From assembly GCF_018070325.1 (NCBI RefSeq), contig NZ_JAGPXY010000004.1, positions 1 through 64,000 of the forward strand: DNA of 64,000 nucleotides. The letters are read 5' to 3'. The number at the start of each line of letters is the position of its first letter. Position 1 is the first letter of the stretch. The position numbers and the translations under genes are program-made. This DNA comes from Micromonospora sp. H61. GTDB lineage: Bacteria; Actinomycetota; Actinomycetes; Mycobacteriales; Micromonosporaceae. Positions 25,259-34,244 of the stretch are shown here, piece after piece. The notes under the pieces were generated by a model. It was not told the DNA's origin and made no database searches. It worked only from the letters and a program-made list of their open reading frames with translations.

Positions 25259-26413
25259 GTGCTCGGAAGAAAGGTGCGTCCCCCGTTGATAAATCTCCGA
25301 TCCACCCCTCGACACCGTCGTTCCGTCACCGCCCTGCTGCTGGTGAGCGTGGCGCTCGCCGGCGGATGCAAGGAGGCGCCGGGTACCCCCGCCGGGGCCG
25401 GCCCGTCCAGCGACGCCGGCATCGGCTCGCCCGGCCCGGATGCGCCGACGGCCACCGTCCCGGGCGACCCGTCGGCCACGCCGAGCGCCCCGGGCACCCC
25501 GTCCGCGCCGGGCAAGCCCGGAACGCCGGCGACCAGCGCCGCCCCGCCCACCGCATCCGGCGGCTGGATCACCATCGACGCCGCCGCTCAGGCCGCCGCG
25601 ACGAAGGCGTTCTTCGCGCGTAAGCCCAAGCCGGTGACCGGCAACCCCGTCAAGGTGCCTGAATTCAACGTCGGCTGTACGACCAGCCACCACAACAGCG
25701 ACGACCCGATCGTGCTGCCGAAGCTGGTGGGCGGCTCGCACAACCACACGTTCTGGGGCAACAAGTCGACCGACGCCAACTCGACAGCCGACTCGCTGCG
25801 GGCGTCCAAGGCGACCACCTGCAACTCGCCGGACGACCAGTCCGCCTACTGGGTGCCGACGATGTACCAGAACGGCAAGGTCGTGGACCCGAAGGAGGTG
25901 ACCGTCTACTACGGTTCCCGTCTGAAGGACCCGAGCAAGACCCAGCCCTTCCCGTTCGGCCTGCGAATGATCACCGGTGACGCCAAGAACCAGGTCGACA
26001 CCCCGGACAAGCAGGGCAACCACTTCTGGTGCGCCGGCATCGGCGGCGAGATCGGCCGCAGCGCCGACAAGACGTTCCCGGTCTGTGCCAAGACCGCGAA
26101 CATCGTCCGGCAGATCACCTTCCCGGACTGCTGGGACGGCAAGCACCTGGACAGCCCTGACCACAAGGCGCACATGGCCAACGGGGACCACACCGGGGCC
26201 TGCCCCAAGAGTCACCCGGTGCCCGTACCGTCGGTGTCCTTCGTGATCTCGTACCCGTTGAGCGCGAACACGGACGGCATCACCCTCGCGTCCGGCACGT
26301 CGTTCTCCATGCACGCGGACTTCTTCAACGCGTGGAAGGACGAGGCGCTCGCCGCACGGGTGCGCAACTGCCTCGACCAGGGCGTCAAGTGCAACTCGGC
26401 CGGTAACTTCTAG
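25259..26413 (+). CDS. Secreted DUF1996 domain lipoprotein
   Basis: The protein has a signal with lipobox LAGGCKE (Cys near residue 37), a 60-residue Pro/Gly/Thr-rich linker, and then a DUF1996 domain from about residue 130 to the end. Typical DUF1996 features are seen: GGSHNHTFWGNK, CNSPDDQSAYWVPTMY, CWDGKHLDSPDHKAHM and HADFFNAW. Six or more Cys suggest disulfides. DUF1996 proteins are secreted and found in fungi and actinobacteria; their activity is unknown to me. The start is GTG 25259 or GTG 25274, the latter better spaced from a GGAAGA. About 200 bp of AT-rich DNA upstream (25055-25258) probably holds a strong promoter. Confidence 0.87.
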   Translation: MLGRKVRPPLINLRSTPRHRRSVTALLLVSVALAGGCKEAPGTPAGAGPSSDAGIGSPGPDAPTATVPGDPSATPSAPGTPSAPGKPGTPATSAAPPTASGGWITIDAAAQAAATKAFFARKPKPVTGNPVKVPEFNVGCTTSHHNSDDPIVLPKLVGGSHNHTFWGNKSTDANSTADSLRASKATTCNSPDDQSAYWVPTMYQNGKVVDPKEVTVYYGSRLKDPSKTQPFPFGLRMITGDAKNQVDTPDKQGNHFWCAGIGGEIGRSADKTFPVCAKTANIVRQITFPDCWDGKHLDSPDHKAHMANGDHTGACPKSHPVPVPSVSFVISYPLSANTDGITLASGTSFSMHADFFNAWKDEALAARVRNCLDQGVKCNSAGNF

Positions 26414-26424
26414 TCGACACGGCC

Positions 26425-26474
26425 CGACGGCGGCGGCCGGTCACCCCGAACGCGGGGGTGGCCGGCCGCCGTCG
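26425..26474. terminator. Large bidirectional hairpin terminator
   Basis: CGACGGCGGC at 26425-26434 and GCCGCCGTCG at 26465-26474 close a long stem that continues inward through GGCCGGTCACCCC and GGGGGTGGCCGG with one or two mismatches, around a GAACGC loop. It separates convergent genes ending at 26413 and 26485. Confidence 0.85.
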
Positions 26475-26484
26475 CGTCGATCAG

Positions 26485-27462
26485 CTAGAGCCGGGCGGCG
26501 CCCGCCTCGGTGGCCTCCTGCACCGCCGAGGTACGGCGGACCTCGGCCCGCTGGTCACCGGCGTCCTCCCGGTCCGGGCCGGCCACCCGGGCCGACCGGT
26601 TGGTGGTCGGGGCCGCCTGGTCACCGGTCACCCCGCCACGGATCCGGTTGTTCGCGGCCACCTGGGCGGCCGGGTCATTGGACGTCACCGCCAACTGGCC
26701 GTTGATGATGTTGTCATCGACGGTGACGCCGCCGGTGGTGCTGGTGACGCTCACGTCCCCGCCCCAGTAACCGCCCGAGGCGCAGCTGTCGAGGGCGCCG
26801 TTCGGGCCGAGCTGCACACCGCCCAGGTTGCCGGCGAAGGTGGCCCGGCCCTGGACCGCACTGCCACACACCACGCTGCCGGTGGCGCTGTTGAGCACCG
26901 ACAGCGTGCCGTCGACGAACGAGTCGTGCAGGTCGGTGTAGTAGGTGCCGGTGCTGCTGAGGTTGCGCTGCACCTGGGTGCCCCGGTCGAGCCGGACCTC
27001 GCCGGCACCGACGTTGACGTGCCCGGTGACCGTCGACGCCTCGGCGAACAGGAAGCTGTCGATGGTGGTGGAGCCCTTCGGCCGTACGGTGACGGTGCCG
27101 GTGCGGGCGTCCTTCAGGAAGATGCCGTACCCCCCGGCCGCGAGCACCACCTGGCCGTCGACTGTCGTCTCGGTCGCGTCGAGGTACCCGTCGGCGGCGA
27201 CGCGTACCTCACCGCTGACCCGACCACCGGTCACCACCAGGTTGCCGCCGGCCGCGACGGTGACGTTGCCGGTGATCGTGGTGCCGGTCAGCGCGCAGGA
27301 CTCGCCGGCGGGCACGAGCAGGTCGTTGGGCACGGTCACCGCGCCGCCGGTGCCGATGCAGTGGGTGACCAGGTCGGCGTGTGCGGTGGGCGCCACGGCC
27401 AGCACCGAGGCCGCGATGACGGCGCTCACGGTGGCGAGCTTGGCGACGGTACGTCCGGGCAT
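26485..27462 (-). CDS. Secreted beta-helix-like protein, last gene of the laccase operon
   Basis: The 325-residue protein has a signal peptide (LATVSAVIAASVLAVAPTAHA, cut near residue 30) and then a repetitive body in which short strands with Val/Thr/Gly alternate: VTVAAGGNLVVTGGRVSGEV, VRVAADGYLDATETTVDGQV, VTVRPKGSTTIDSFLF, and so on at roughly 20-25 residue steps. This pattern suggests a right-handed beta-helix or polymer-forming fold. The C-terminal 50 residues are charged and repeat-free. ATG at 27462 is chosen because AGGGAG lies seven bases before it. It sits 32 bp after the cupredoxin gene and is probably co-transcribed. Function unknown. Confidence 0.8.
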   Translation of the reverse strand: MPGRTVAKLATVSAVIAASVLAVAPTAHADLVTHCIGTGGAVTVPNDLLVPAGESCALTGTTITGNVTVAAGGNLVVTGGRVSGEVRVAADGYLDATETTVDGQVVLAAGGYGIFLKDARTGTVTVRPKGSTTIDSFLFAEASTVTGHVNVGAGEVRLDRGTQVQRNLSSTGTYYTDLHDSFVDGTLSVLNSATGSVVCGSAVQGRATFAGNLGGVQLGPNGALDSCASGGYWGGDVSVTSTTGGVTVDDNIINGQLAVTSNDPAAQVAANNRIRGGVTGDQAAPTTNRSARVAGPDREDAGDQRAEVRRTSAVQEATEAGAARL

Positions 27463-27494
27463 CGTGGTACTCCCTGTCGGTGAGGTTCGAGGAC

Positions 27495-29030
27495 TCATGC
27501 GCCGACGTCCGATCGGGCCGCGGCCCGGACGATGGCGCCCTGCTGCCGCCGGTCGAGCGTGCCGCCGGTCACGAGCGCGGCGGTGACCGCTTCGACGTGG
27601 CGGACGAATTCGGCGTGGCCGGGGTAGTCGGCGTGTTCGTCGATCAGGTCGTTGATGGTGCAGCCGTCACCGGTGTCCACGTTGGCCACACCGGTGTCGC
27701 CCCCGTCGATGACCACGGTGGCCCGGGTGTCCGAGTCGGGGCAGCGGTCGGTGTCGTCGACCACCACCGTGAACGACGTCGACTGCTCGGTGGAGGAGTT
27801 CCCCGCCGTGTCGGTCGCCCGATACCGCACTGTGTGCGCGCCGGGTGCGCGGACGGCGACCGGAGCGGTGTACGCCGTCCAGCCTCCGGTGTCGAGCGCG
27901 TACTCGATCTTCGCCACGCCGGACTCGGCGTCGGTGGCCGTGACGGTGACGGTCGCGCCGCCGACGTACCCGCCGTCGTCGTTGCGATCACCGGCCACCG
28001 TGGCGGCGACAGTGGGTGGGGTGGTGTCCTCGGCCTGCGGCTCGACGACTGTGAAGTGGGACATCTGCTCCGCCGACGTGTTGCCGGCGACGTCGGTGGC
28101 CCGGTAGTGCAGCATGTGCATCCCGGCCGCGTTCACCACGATCGGGTTCGTGTACGCGGTGAAGGCCGCCCCGTCCAGGGCGTACTCGATGGTGGCGACA
28201 CCGGAACCGCTGTCGGTGGCGGTCAACGTGGCGGTGGCCGTACCGATGTAGTTGCCGTCGTCGTCGCGGTCGCCGGCCAGCGCGACAGCGACCACCGGCG
28301 CTGTGGTGTCGTCCTCCCCCGGCTCGACGATCCGGAACGCCACCGAGCCGACGGCGCTGGTGTTGCCGGCCTGGTCGGTGGCGCGGAACTGCACCGCGTG
28401 GTCGCCGATCGCGGTCACCCGCACCGGCTCGGCGTACGGCAGGAAACTGGTGTCGTCGACCTGGTACTCGACGGTCTGCACCCCCGAGTCGGCGTCGGTG
28501 GCCGTCACTGTCACAGTGGCCGCGCCGAGGTAGTTGCCGTCCTGGTCCTGGTCGCCGGAGACCGCGGCGGTCACTGTCGGCGCTGTGGTGTCGCCACCGC
28601 CACCGCCGTCGGTGACCACCAGCTCACCGACCATCGAGCTGTGGCCGGGGATCGAGCAGAAGTACCGGTACCGGCCCGGGGTCAGCGTCACTGTCGCCTG
28701 GTGGCGGCCGTCGTTGGCGTCGAACGGGCTGGCCAGGATGTTGAGTGTGACGTCGTGGTTGTAGCCCTCGGTGCTGGTGTCGAAGGTCAGGGTGTGCGGC
28801 ATCCCGGTGGTGTTTCCGGTGGCCGCGCTGTTCTCCCAGATGATCGTTGTCGCTCCGGCCACCGCCGTGGTGGGCGCGGACTTGTACTGGGTGATGCTGT
28901 CGTCGGCGGTCCAGGTCAACACCTGGTCGGCGGCGACACGCGGGGCGGCGGAGGCGGGCGCCACTGCCAACGGGATCACCGTGAGCAGGAGCGCCGCCAG
29001 CGCGGCCGTCAGTCGTCGGGTCATCGTCAC
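27495..29030 (-). CDS. Secreted cupredoxin with three Ig-like repeats and a C-terminal shared module
   Basis: The 511-residue protein has a signal peptide (1-28), a cupredoxin domain at about 35-142 with a full type-1 copper set (His79 in MPHTL, Cys125 in YFCS, His130 and Met133 in GHSSMVG), then three tandem Ig-like domains of about 95 residues each. Each Ig repeat opens with DTTAPVV or a near match and contains GSGVATIEYALDG- and HMLHYRATDVAGNTS-like segments. Residues 435-510 are a module that also occurs in the upstream ThuA/dehydrogenase protein (34 of 76 positions identical by hand count). It should be an extracellular electron carrier held by Ig spacers; its partner is unproven. Confidence 0.9.
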   Translation of the reverse strand: MTMTRRLTAALAALLLTVIPLAVAPASAAPRVAADQVLTWTADDSITQYKSAPTTAVAGATTIIWENSAATGNTTGMPHTLTFDTSTEGYNHDVTLNILASPFDANDGRHQATVTLTPGRYRYFCSIPGHSSMVGELVVTDGGGGGDTTAPTVTAAVSGDQDQDGNYLGAATVTVTATDADSGVQTVEYQVDDTSFLPYAEPVRVTAIGDHAVQFRATDQAGNTSAVGSVAFRIVEPGEDDTTAPVVAVALAGDRDDDGNYIGTATATLTATDSGSGVATIEYALDGAAFTAYTNPIVVNAAGMHMLHYRATDVAGNTSAEQMSHFTVVEPQAEDTTPPTVAATVAGDRNDDGGYVGGATVTVTATDAESGVAKIEYALDTGGWTAYTAPVAVRAPGAHTVRYRATDTAGNSSTEQSTSFTVVVDDTDRCPDSDTRATVVIDGGDTGVANVDTGDGCTINDLIDEHADYPGHAEFVRHVEAVTAALVTGGTLDRRQQGAIVRAAARSDVGA

Positions 29031-29032
29031 TC

Positions 29033-32000
29033 CTAGAGTTCCCGCGCACGGATGTTGCGGAACTCGGTCAGGTCGTTGTCACCGTGGTTCTGCAGGCCGA
29101 TGAAGCCGCGCAGGAACTGACGCAGGTCGGTTGGCGGGTCGCCGGCGCGCGAGGACTGCTTGCCGGGCGTGTTGTCGAACTCGTTGATCACCACGCCGTT
29201 GCGGATCATCGTGTAGTGCTGCCCGACGGCGCGGATCTCGTAGTCGTTCCACTCGTTCTTCGGCGTCACGCCGGCCTGGGCCAGCGGCACCGGGTCGAAG
29301 TTGTAGACCGAGCCGGTCTTCTGCGGCTCGCCGGTGTCACCGTCGTAGATCTGGATCTCGTGTCCGCAGTAGATCGCCATCCAGGCCGCCGAGGTCCGCG
29401 CCGACCCGACAGTGCCGCAGCTGTCCGGTGGCCGCTGGTCGAGGGGCGTTCGCAGGTCCGGGAACCGGATGAAGACTCCGGTGTTGGCCCGGCCGGTGCC
29501 CGGCGCGATGTCCCGGAACTGCAACTTCAGCGAGAAGTCACCCAGCTCCTTGGTGTGCCAGAGCATGCCCAGGCCACCGCTGGAGCGCAGCGACCCGTCC
29601 GGCTGGATGCCGAACTGTCCCGACGGCGCCTGCTGCCAACCGCGCAGCGACTCGGCGGTGCCGTCGAAGAGCGGCTCGTACCCGGTGTGCCCGTCCCGGC
29701 CGATCTCCGACGCGGCGGCCAGGCGGGTGAGGGTGCCCGCTTCGCGGCTGCTGAGCAGGTCGTCGTCCTGCAACGCGCGGGCCACCGCGGTGACGTGCCG
29801 GACGAAACCGTTGTGGTCTGCCCAGGTGCTCTCGTCGTCGATCAGGTCGTTGGCCGTGCAGCCCTGCCCGACGGTGCGACTGGGCACCCCGGTGTCCGTG
29901 TCGCCGAGCCACACCGTCGACCGGTCGTCGGGCACCGCGCAGCCCACGGTCACAGTGGTCTGCACTGTCGCCGTCTGATCGTCGGCGTACGTGACGGTGA
30001 GCTTCGCGGTGTAGGTGCCGACAGTGGCGTACGTGTGCCGGGGGTCCGCCTCGGTCGACGTGGCGCCGTCGCCGAAGTCCCAGCGGTGGCTGACGCCGCC
30101 GGAGCGGGAACCGGTGAAGGCGATGGTCAGCGGCTTGTTCTGCACGGCGACCGAGGTCGCCGCCGGTGCCGGAGTGGGCGCCCCGCCGGTGTAGGTGACC
30201 CGGATCAGCTTCTGGTTCGCGTGCAGGCTGAAGAAGCCGCCGCCGTAGTCGAGCAGGTAGAGCGCGCCGTCCGGGCCGAACTTCGCGTCCATCCAGCTCT
30301 GCAACCGGCTGTCGCCGTTGCCACCGGGGATGATGGCCCGCAGCGACTCGGCGTACACCGGTGGGGCGGCCTGCGGCACGCCGGCCGGGTCGACGGTGAC
30401 CGCGACCCGGTTGGCGGAGTTCGACTGGTCACCGATGAACCACTTGCCGTCCCAGTGCTCCGGCCAGGCCACGCCGCTGGTGGTGTCGACGAGGCTCCGG
30501 TGGTACGTCGGGCCGGACATGATGGCCTGCCCGCCGCCGCGCAGGTACGGCTGCGTGTAGGTGGCGTCGGCCGCCACGTAGGTCGGCAGGCCGCTGCCGT
30601 CGGTCCGCTTCGGGAACACCGGGCCGCCGCCGTCGGGCGAGTACCAGATCATGTTGTCCCGGGCCGCCGGGATGTCCTCCAGTCCGGTGTTGCGCGGCGA
30701 GGTGTTCTTCAGGTTGTCGCAGTCGTACCAGCCGGTCAGCACTGTCGCGTCGGTGTTGCTGCGGTCGCGGTACGGCTGCCGGTTGCCCATGCAGTACGGC
30801 CAGCCCTGGTTGCCGGCCGAGGTGATGATGGTGGCCGTCTCGTACTTCGCCGGGCCGAGGGTGGGGCTGGGCGACGAGGCGTCCGGGCCGACCCAGCCGG
30901 CGGTCAGCCACTGGTGCACCGGGTCGATCTGGAGGCGGGCGATGTTGCGTACGCCCATCACGTAGATCTCCGGCCGGGTCTTCTCGGTGCCCGGTGGGAA
31001 CAGGTTGCCCTCCGGGATGGTGTACGTGCCGTCCGGCTCCGGGTGAATCCGGATGATCTTGCCGGCGAGGTCGTTGGTGTTGCCCGACGTGCGGCGGGCG
31101 TCCTGGAACGAGATCCCCTGGTACTCCTCGGTCCAGTTGTTGCCGGCGTACCCCTGCGACCCCTCCGAGGAGTTGTTGTCGCCGGAGCCGACGTAGAGGT
31201 TGCCCTTCGCGTCGAACGCCATGCCGCCGCCGGCGTGGCAGCAGCTGTGGATCTGCACCGGGAACTGCAACAGGTCCTTGCGGGTGGCCTGGTCGACGGT
31301 CTGCGCCTGCCGGTCGTAGGTGAACCGCGAGACGGTTCGCTGACCGACGCGCTTCACCCGGTCGACCGAGTCGTGCGGCATCCAGTAGACGTAGAGCCAG
31401 CCGTTCTCGGCGAACGCGGGGTCGGGCACGATGCCGAGCAGACCCTCCTCGTTCTTGACCAACTCGGAGCCGCTGCCCCGGTTGCCCATCACCTCCAGGG
31501 TGGTGAGCAGCTTGACCTGCTTGGTACGCGGGTCCCAGGAGTGGATGGTGCCGCAGCCCAGGCCGACCTTCGGGTTGTTCCAGTCCGCGATCGGGCCGCT
31601 CGGGCAGGCCGCCTTGCCGACGTAGAAGACAGTGCCGTCCGGCGCGATGGTGAGCCCGTGCGGCTCGCCGATCTGGTCCAGCTGCCCGGTCTGGTTGGCC
31701 GCGGTGAGTCGCTCCACCTTGTAGTTCGCGGCGATGGTGGCCTGGCAGTCGCCGCGTACCCGACCGGTGGTCCAGTTGAGAGCGCCGGCGAGGTGCGTGC
31801 GGAACGCCTCCTCGCCGTAGCTGCCCTCGGTGTGGCCCATGCCGGTGTAGAACGACCGGCCGCCGTCGTAGTCCCGGCACCAGGACACCGGGTGGAAGGG
31901 GCCGTTGGCGGCCGCCCCCGGGTTGTAGTGCCGCTCCTCTACCTGGGCGAGCGTGTGCACGGTGCCGATCGGGTTCGGGTCCCAGTTCTCCCAGCGGTCG

Positions 32001-32971
32001 GACCGGGTGAGGGTCAGCGGCAGCGACGCGGTGGCCGGGTGCTTGCGGTCCAGGATGTTCACCACCGCGCGGTTCACCGCGGGCGGCTCCGGGGCGGTGG
32101 TGCTGCCGGTGAACAGGCGCAGGTCGGCGAGTTGGACCAGCGGTTCACCGCTGTTCGCTGTGACGTTCAGCCGGTAGCGCGTGAACTCCTGCGGCGCGGC
32201 GATGTCGAACCGCCGGGTCTGGTAGCGGTCCGGGAAGGTCTGCCCGGTGCGGCGGTCCAGGTCGGTCCAGCTCTGGCCGTCCGTGGAGCCCTGCAGGGTC
32301 CAGTCCTTCGGGTCCCGACCGGAGGAGTCGTTTGCCGACGTGAGCGCGTACCCGGTGATCTTCTTCGGTGCGCTCAACTCGTACGCCACCCAGGCGGTCG
32401 GGGTGCGGACCAGCCACTTCGTGTTGGCGTCGCCGTCGGTCAGCTTCTCCTTGGTCTCGTTGGGTGGGTTCTCACCGCTGGCGGTCACCCGGGTCACCGG
32501 CTCGGCGACCGGGATGGCGCCGGCCGGGCGGGTGCCGATCAGCCCGGTGAACCAGGTGGAGTCGACCTGGGCGCGGGCGGCGTCGGCGATGCCGACGAAA
32601 CCGCCGCCGGCCTTGACGTAGTTCTGCAGCGCCGACTCCTGGTCGCGGTTCAGCGCGGCGCCCGTCGCGGAGAGAAAGACCACGCTGCGGTACGCGGACA
32701 GCCCGGCCGCGGTGAAGGTACCCGGGTCCGTGGTGGCCGTGACATCGATGTCATGAACGGCACCAAGCTGTTTGATGGTGTCCACCGCCCGCGACACCGG
32801 GTCCTGTTGCTCGGCCACCGGGCCGTGGAACACCAGGACCGCGGTCTGCTGCGGCTGCGCCGCCTGCGGGGCGGCCTCCGTTCGTGGTGCTGCCGCAGCC
32901 GCCGTCGTCGCCGGGAGCAGCGTCGATAGGGCCGCTACCGCGGCAAGGGTTCGTCGTAGTTTTCTGGTCAT
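29033..32971 (-). CDS. Giant secreted ThuA / F5-8C / sugar-dehydrogenase / PKD / DUF1080 protein
   Basis: The 1312-residue protein has, in order: a signal peptide (1-28); the first part of a ThuA-like domain (35-157, AVLVFHGP); an inserted discoidin/F5-8C domain (161-289, NTKWLVRTPTAWVAYEL); the rest of ThuA (297-405, WCRDYDGGRSFYTGMGHTEG); a six-bladed glucose/sorbosone dehydrogenase-like propeller (414-927, GLTIAPDGTVFYVGK and YVGSGDNNSS); a PKD domain (938-1010, HRWDFGDGA); a 76-residue module shared with the cupredoxin protein (1016-1091); and a DUF1080 domain (1096-1312). DUF1080 proteins include 3-keto-disaccharide hydrolases. Extracellular oxidation of a glycan is likely; the substrate and cofactor are not known. 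ATG 32971 follows GGGGAC. Confidence 0.92.
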   Translation of the reverse strand: MTRKLRRTLAAVAALSTLLPATTAAAAAPRTEAAPQAAQPQQTAVLVFHGPVAEQQDPVSRAVDTIKQLGAVHDIDVTATTDPGTFTAAGLSAYRSVVFLSATGAALNRDQESALQNYVKAGGGFVGIADAARAQVDSTWFTGLIGTRPAGAIPVAEPVTRVTASGENPPNETKEKLTDGDANTKWLVRTPTAWVAYELSAPKKITGYALTSANDSSGRDPKDWTLQGSTDGQSWTDLDRRTGQTFPDRYQTRRFDIAAPQEFTRYRLNVTANSGEPLVQLADLRLFTGSTTAPEPPAVNRAVVNILDRKHPATASLPLTLTRSDRWENWDPNPIGTVHTLAQVEERHYNPGAAANGPFHPVSWCRDYDGGRSFYTGMGHTEGSYGEEAFRTHLAGALNWTTGRVRGDCQATIAANYKVERLTAANQTGQLDQIGEPHGLTIAPDGTVFYVGKAACPSGPIADWNNPKVGLGCGTIHSWDPRTKQVKLLTTLEVMGNRGSGSELVKNEEGLLGIVPDPAFAENGWLYVYWMPHDSVDRVKRVGQRTVSRFTYDRQAQTVDQATRKDLLQFPVQIHSCCHAGGGMAFDAKGNLYVGSGDNNSSEGSQGYAGNNWTEEYQGISFQDARRTSGNTNDLAGKIIRIHPEPDGTYTIPEGNLFPPGTEKTRPEIYVMGVRNIARLQIDPVHQWLTAGWVGPDASSPSPTLGPAKYETATIITSAGNQGWPYCMGNRQPYRDRSNTDATVLTGWYDCDNLKNTSPRNTGLEDIPAARDNMIWYSPDGGGPVFPKRTDGSGLPTYVAADATYTQPYLRGGGQAIMSGPTYHRSLVDTTSGVAWPEHWDGKWFIGDQSNSANRVAVTVDPAGVPQAAPPVYAESLRAIIPGGNGDSRLQSWMDAKFGPDGALYLLDYGGGFFSLHANQKLIRVTYTGGAPTPAPAATSVAVQNKPLTIAFTGSRSGGVSHRWDFGDGATSTEADPRHTYATVGTYTAKLTVTYADDQTATVQTTVTVGCAVPDDRSTVWLGDTDTGVPSRTVGQGCTANDLIDDESTWADHNGFVRHVTAVARALQDDDLLSSREAGTLTRLAAASEIGRDGHTGYEPLFDGTAESLRGWQQAPSGQFGIQPDGSLRSSGGLGMLWHTKELGDFSLKLQFRDIAPGTGRANTGVFIRFPDLRTPLDQRPPDSCGTVGSARTSAAWMAIYCGHEIQIYDGDTGEPQKTGSVYNFDPVPLAQAGVTPKNEWNDYEIRAVGQHYTMIRNGVVINEFDNTPGKQSSRAGDPPTDLRQFLRGFIGLQNHGDNDLTEFRNIRAREL

Positions 32972-32994
32972 GCCCGTCCCCACTTTCGGTTCGG

Positions 32995-33999
32995 TCAGCT
33001 TCCGTGCGTGTGGGTGTGGCCCTGGAACCGGTGGATCGCCTCCTCGGCGCCCGGCGGCATGCTGCCGTCGGCGTTGCGCACCAGGAAGATCCCGGCCATG
33101 CCGCCGTCGGAGTGCGTCTGCACGTGGCAGTGGTACATCCACGCGCCGGGTCCGACGCCCTCCCCGGCCAGCACCTGGAATCCGAACGAGCTGCCGGGGT
33201 TGAGGTCCTTGTTGTCGACCACCAGGCTCGGGTCGCTCGGCCCCTCCAACATGCCGGTGCGGTTGTCCGCCCAGCGGTGCGCGTGCAGGTGGAAGGTGTG
33301 GAACAGGTTGCCGTGGCCGATGGCGATCCACTCGACGCGCTCGCCCAGGTTCGCCTCGAACATCGGGGTCGCCGGAGCCATCTTGTTGTTGATCATCATG
33401 TCGTGGAACACCGCCGTGAACTGCTTCGACGGCAGGATGTCGCCACGACGCCGGACGATCAGCGCGCCGTACAGTCCCTTCGCGACACCGCCGGTGCCGT
33501 GGTCGGTACCCATCGCGTGATCGTGGTAGTGCCAGTAGCCGGCGCTGCCCGGCATGTACCGCCGACCCGCAGCGGCCACCATCTCGTGGGAGCGCCAGAC
33601 GTACGTCCGCGTCTCACCCGGGTTGTTGAACGAGGCGTTGAACGGGCTGCCGTCGGACTCGGTGCTGTAGTCCACCCCGTGCGGATGGATGGACAGCCGC
33701 TGGTTGGTGGTGTTGACCAGGGTGATCTCCAGGGTGTCACCCTCGTACATCTCCAGGATCGGGCCCGGAACGGTGGCCTGACCTGGTGCCAGGCCGTACC
33801 CGAACAGGTTGCCGGGCAACTGCTCGGCGTAGATGGTGATCTTCTTGGTGACACCGGCGGCGGCCCGGGCGGGGCTGCCGCCGAACGCGGTGCCGATCGT
33901 TGGGGCGGACGCGCCCAGCGCCCCGGCGGCGAGCGCGCCGGTGGCGATCAGCGATCTGCGGGACAGGTGGCGGTGAGGGCCACCAGCGTGATCGTCCAT
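32995..33999 (-). CDS. Two-domain (small) laccase, multicopper oxidase
   Basis: The 334-residue protein has the length of Streptomyces-type small laccases (SLAC), which work as trimers with copper sites at the subunit interfaces. A Tat-type signal is seen (SRRSLIATGALAAGALG). Copper motifs are complete: HPHGVDY and YWHYHDHAM in domain 1, and HTFHLHAHRW and MYHCHVQTHSDGGMAG in domain 2, the last holding the type-1 Cys flanked by His and the axial Met. It oxidises phenols or metal ions with O2 outside the cell. GGAGA precedes the ATG at 33999. It is the first gene of a four-gene secreted operon. Confidence 0.94.
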   Translation of the reverse strand: MDDHAGGPHRHLSRRSLIATGALAAGALGASAPTIGTAFGGSPARAAAGVTKKITIYAEQLPGNLFGYGLAPGQATVPGPILEMYEGDTLEITLVNTTNQRLSIHPHGVDYSTESDGSPFNASFNNPGETRTYVWRSHEMVAAAGRRYMPGSAGYWHYHDHAMGTDHGTGGVAKGLYGALIVRRRGDILPSKQFTAVFHDMMINNKMAPATPMFEANLGERVEWIAIGHGNLFHTFHLHAHRWADNRTGMLEGPSDPSLVVDNKDLNPGSSFGFQVLAGEGVGPGAWMYHCHVQTHSDGGMAGIFLVRNADGSMPPGAEEAIHRFQGHTHTHGS

Positions 34000-34120
34000 G
34001 GGTCTCCGTTCCCGACCGGGCGAAGACGCGACGAGGGCAGGGTGCATCGACCGCCGAGCACGAGGGCGGTGGCACGACTGAGGGTGAGGCTCGTCGCGGA
34101 CTTTGCTCGGAAGACTCAGA

Positions 34121-34165
34121 ACTTTCGATGGATGACAGCAACTTATGTAATCCATCGACGAAAGT
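34121..34165 (-). promoter_or_regulatory. Long inverted repeat in the laccase operon promoter region
   Basis: ACTTTCGATGGAT (34121-34133) is mirrored by ATCCATCGACGAAAGT (34150-34165), the right arm carrying three extra bases. The arms are 16 bases apart in AT-rich DNA about 120-165 bases before the laccase start. Direct TTGACAT copies stand further upstream at 34192 and 34214. This could be a LacI-type or other operator for the operon. The whole gap 34000-34353 holds this element, two terminators of the preceding operon, and nothing that looks like a gene. Confidence 0.5.
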
Positions 34166-34244
34166 ACAGGTCTGATTGCAAAAAGATTACCTTGACATCA
34201 CGACGTCAGTCGATTGACATGAAGCTGACACGTAGGCCGTCGAC

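Noticed and set aside
29084..32929. 1281-codon open frame opposite the ThuA/dehydrogenase gene
   Set aside because: Same antisense artefact; the minus-strand product has six recognisable domains and a signal peptide.
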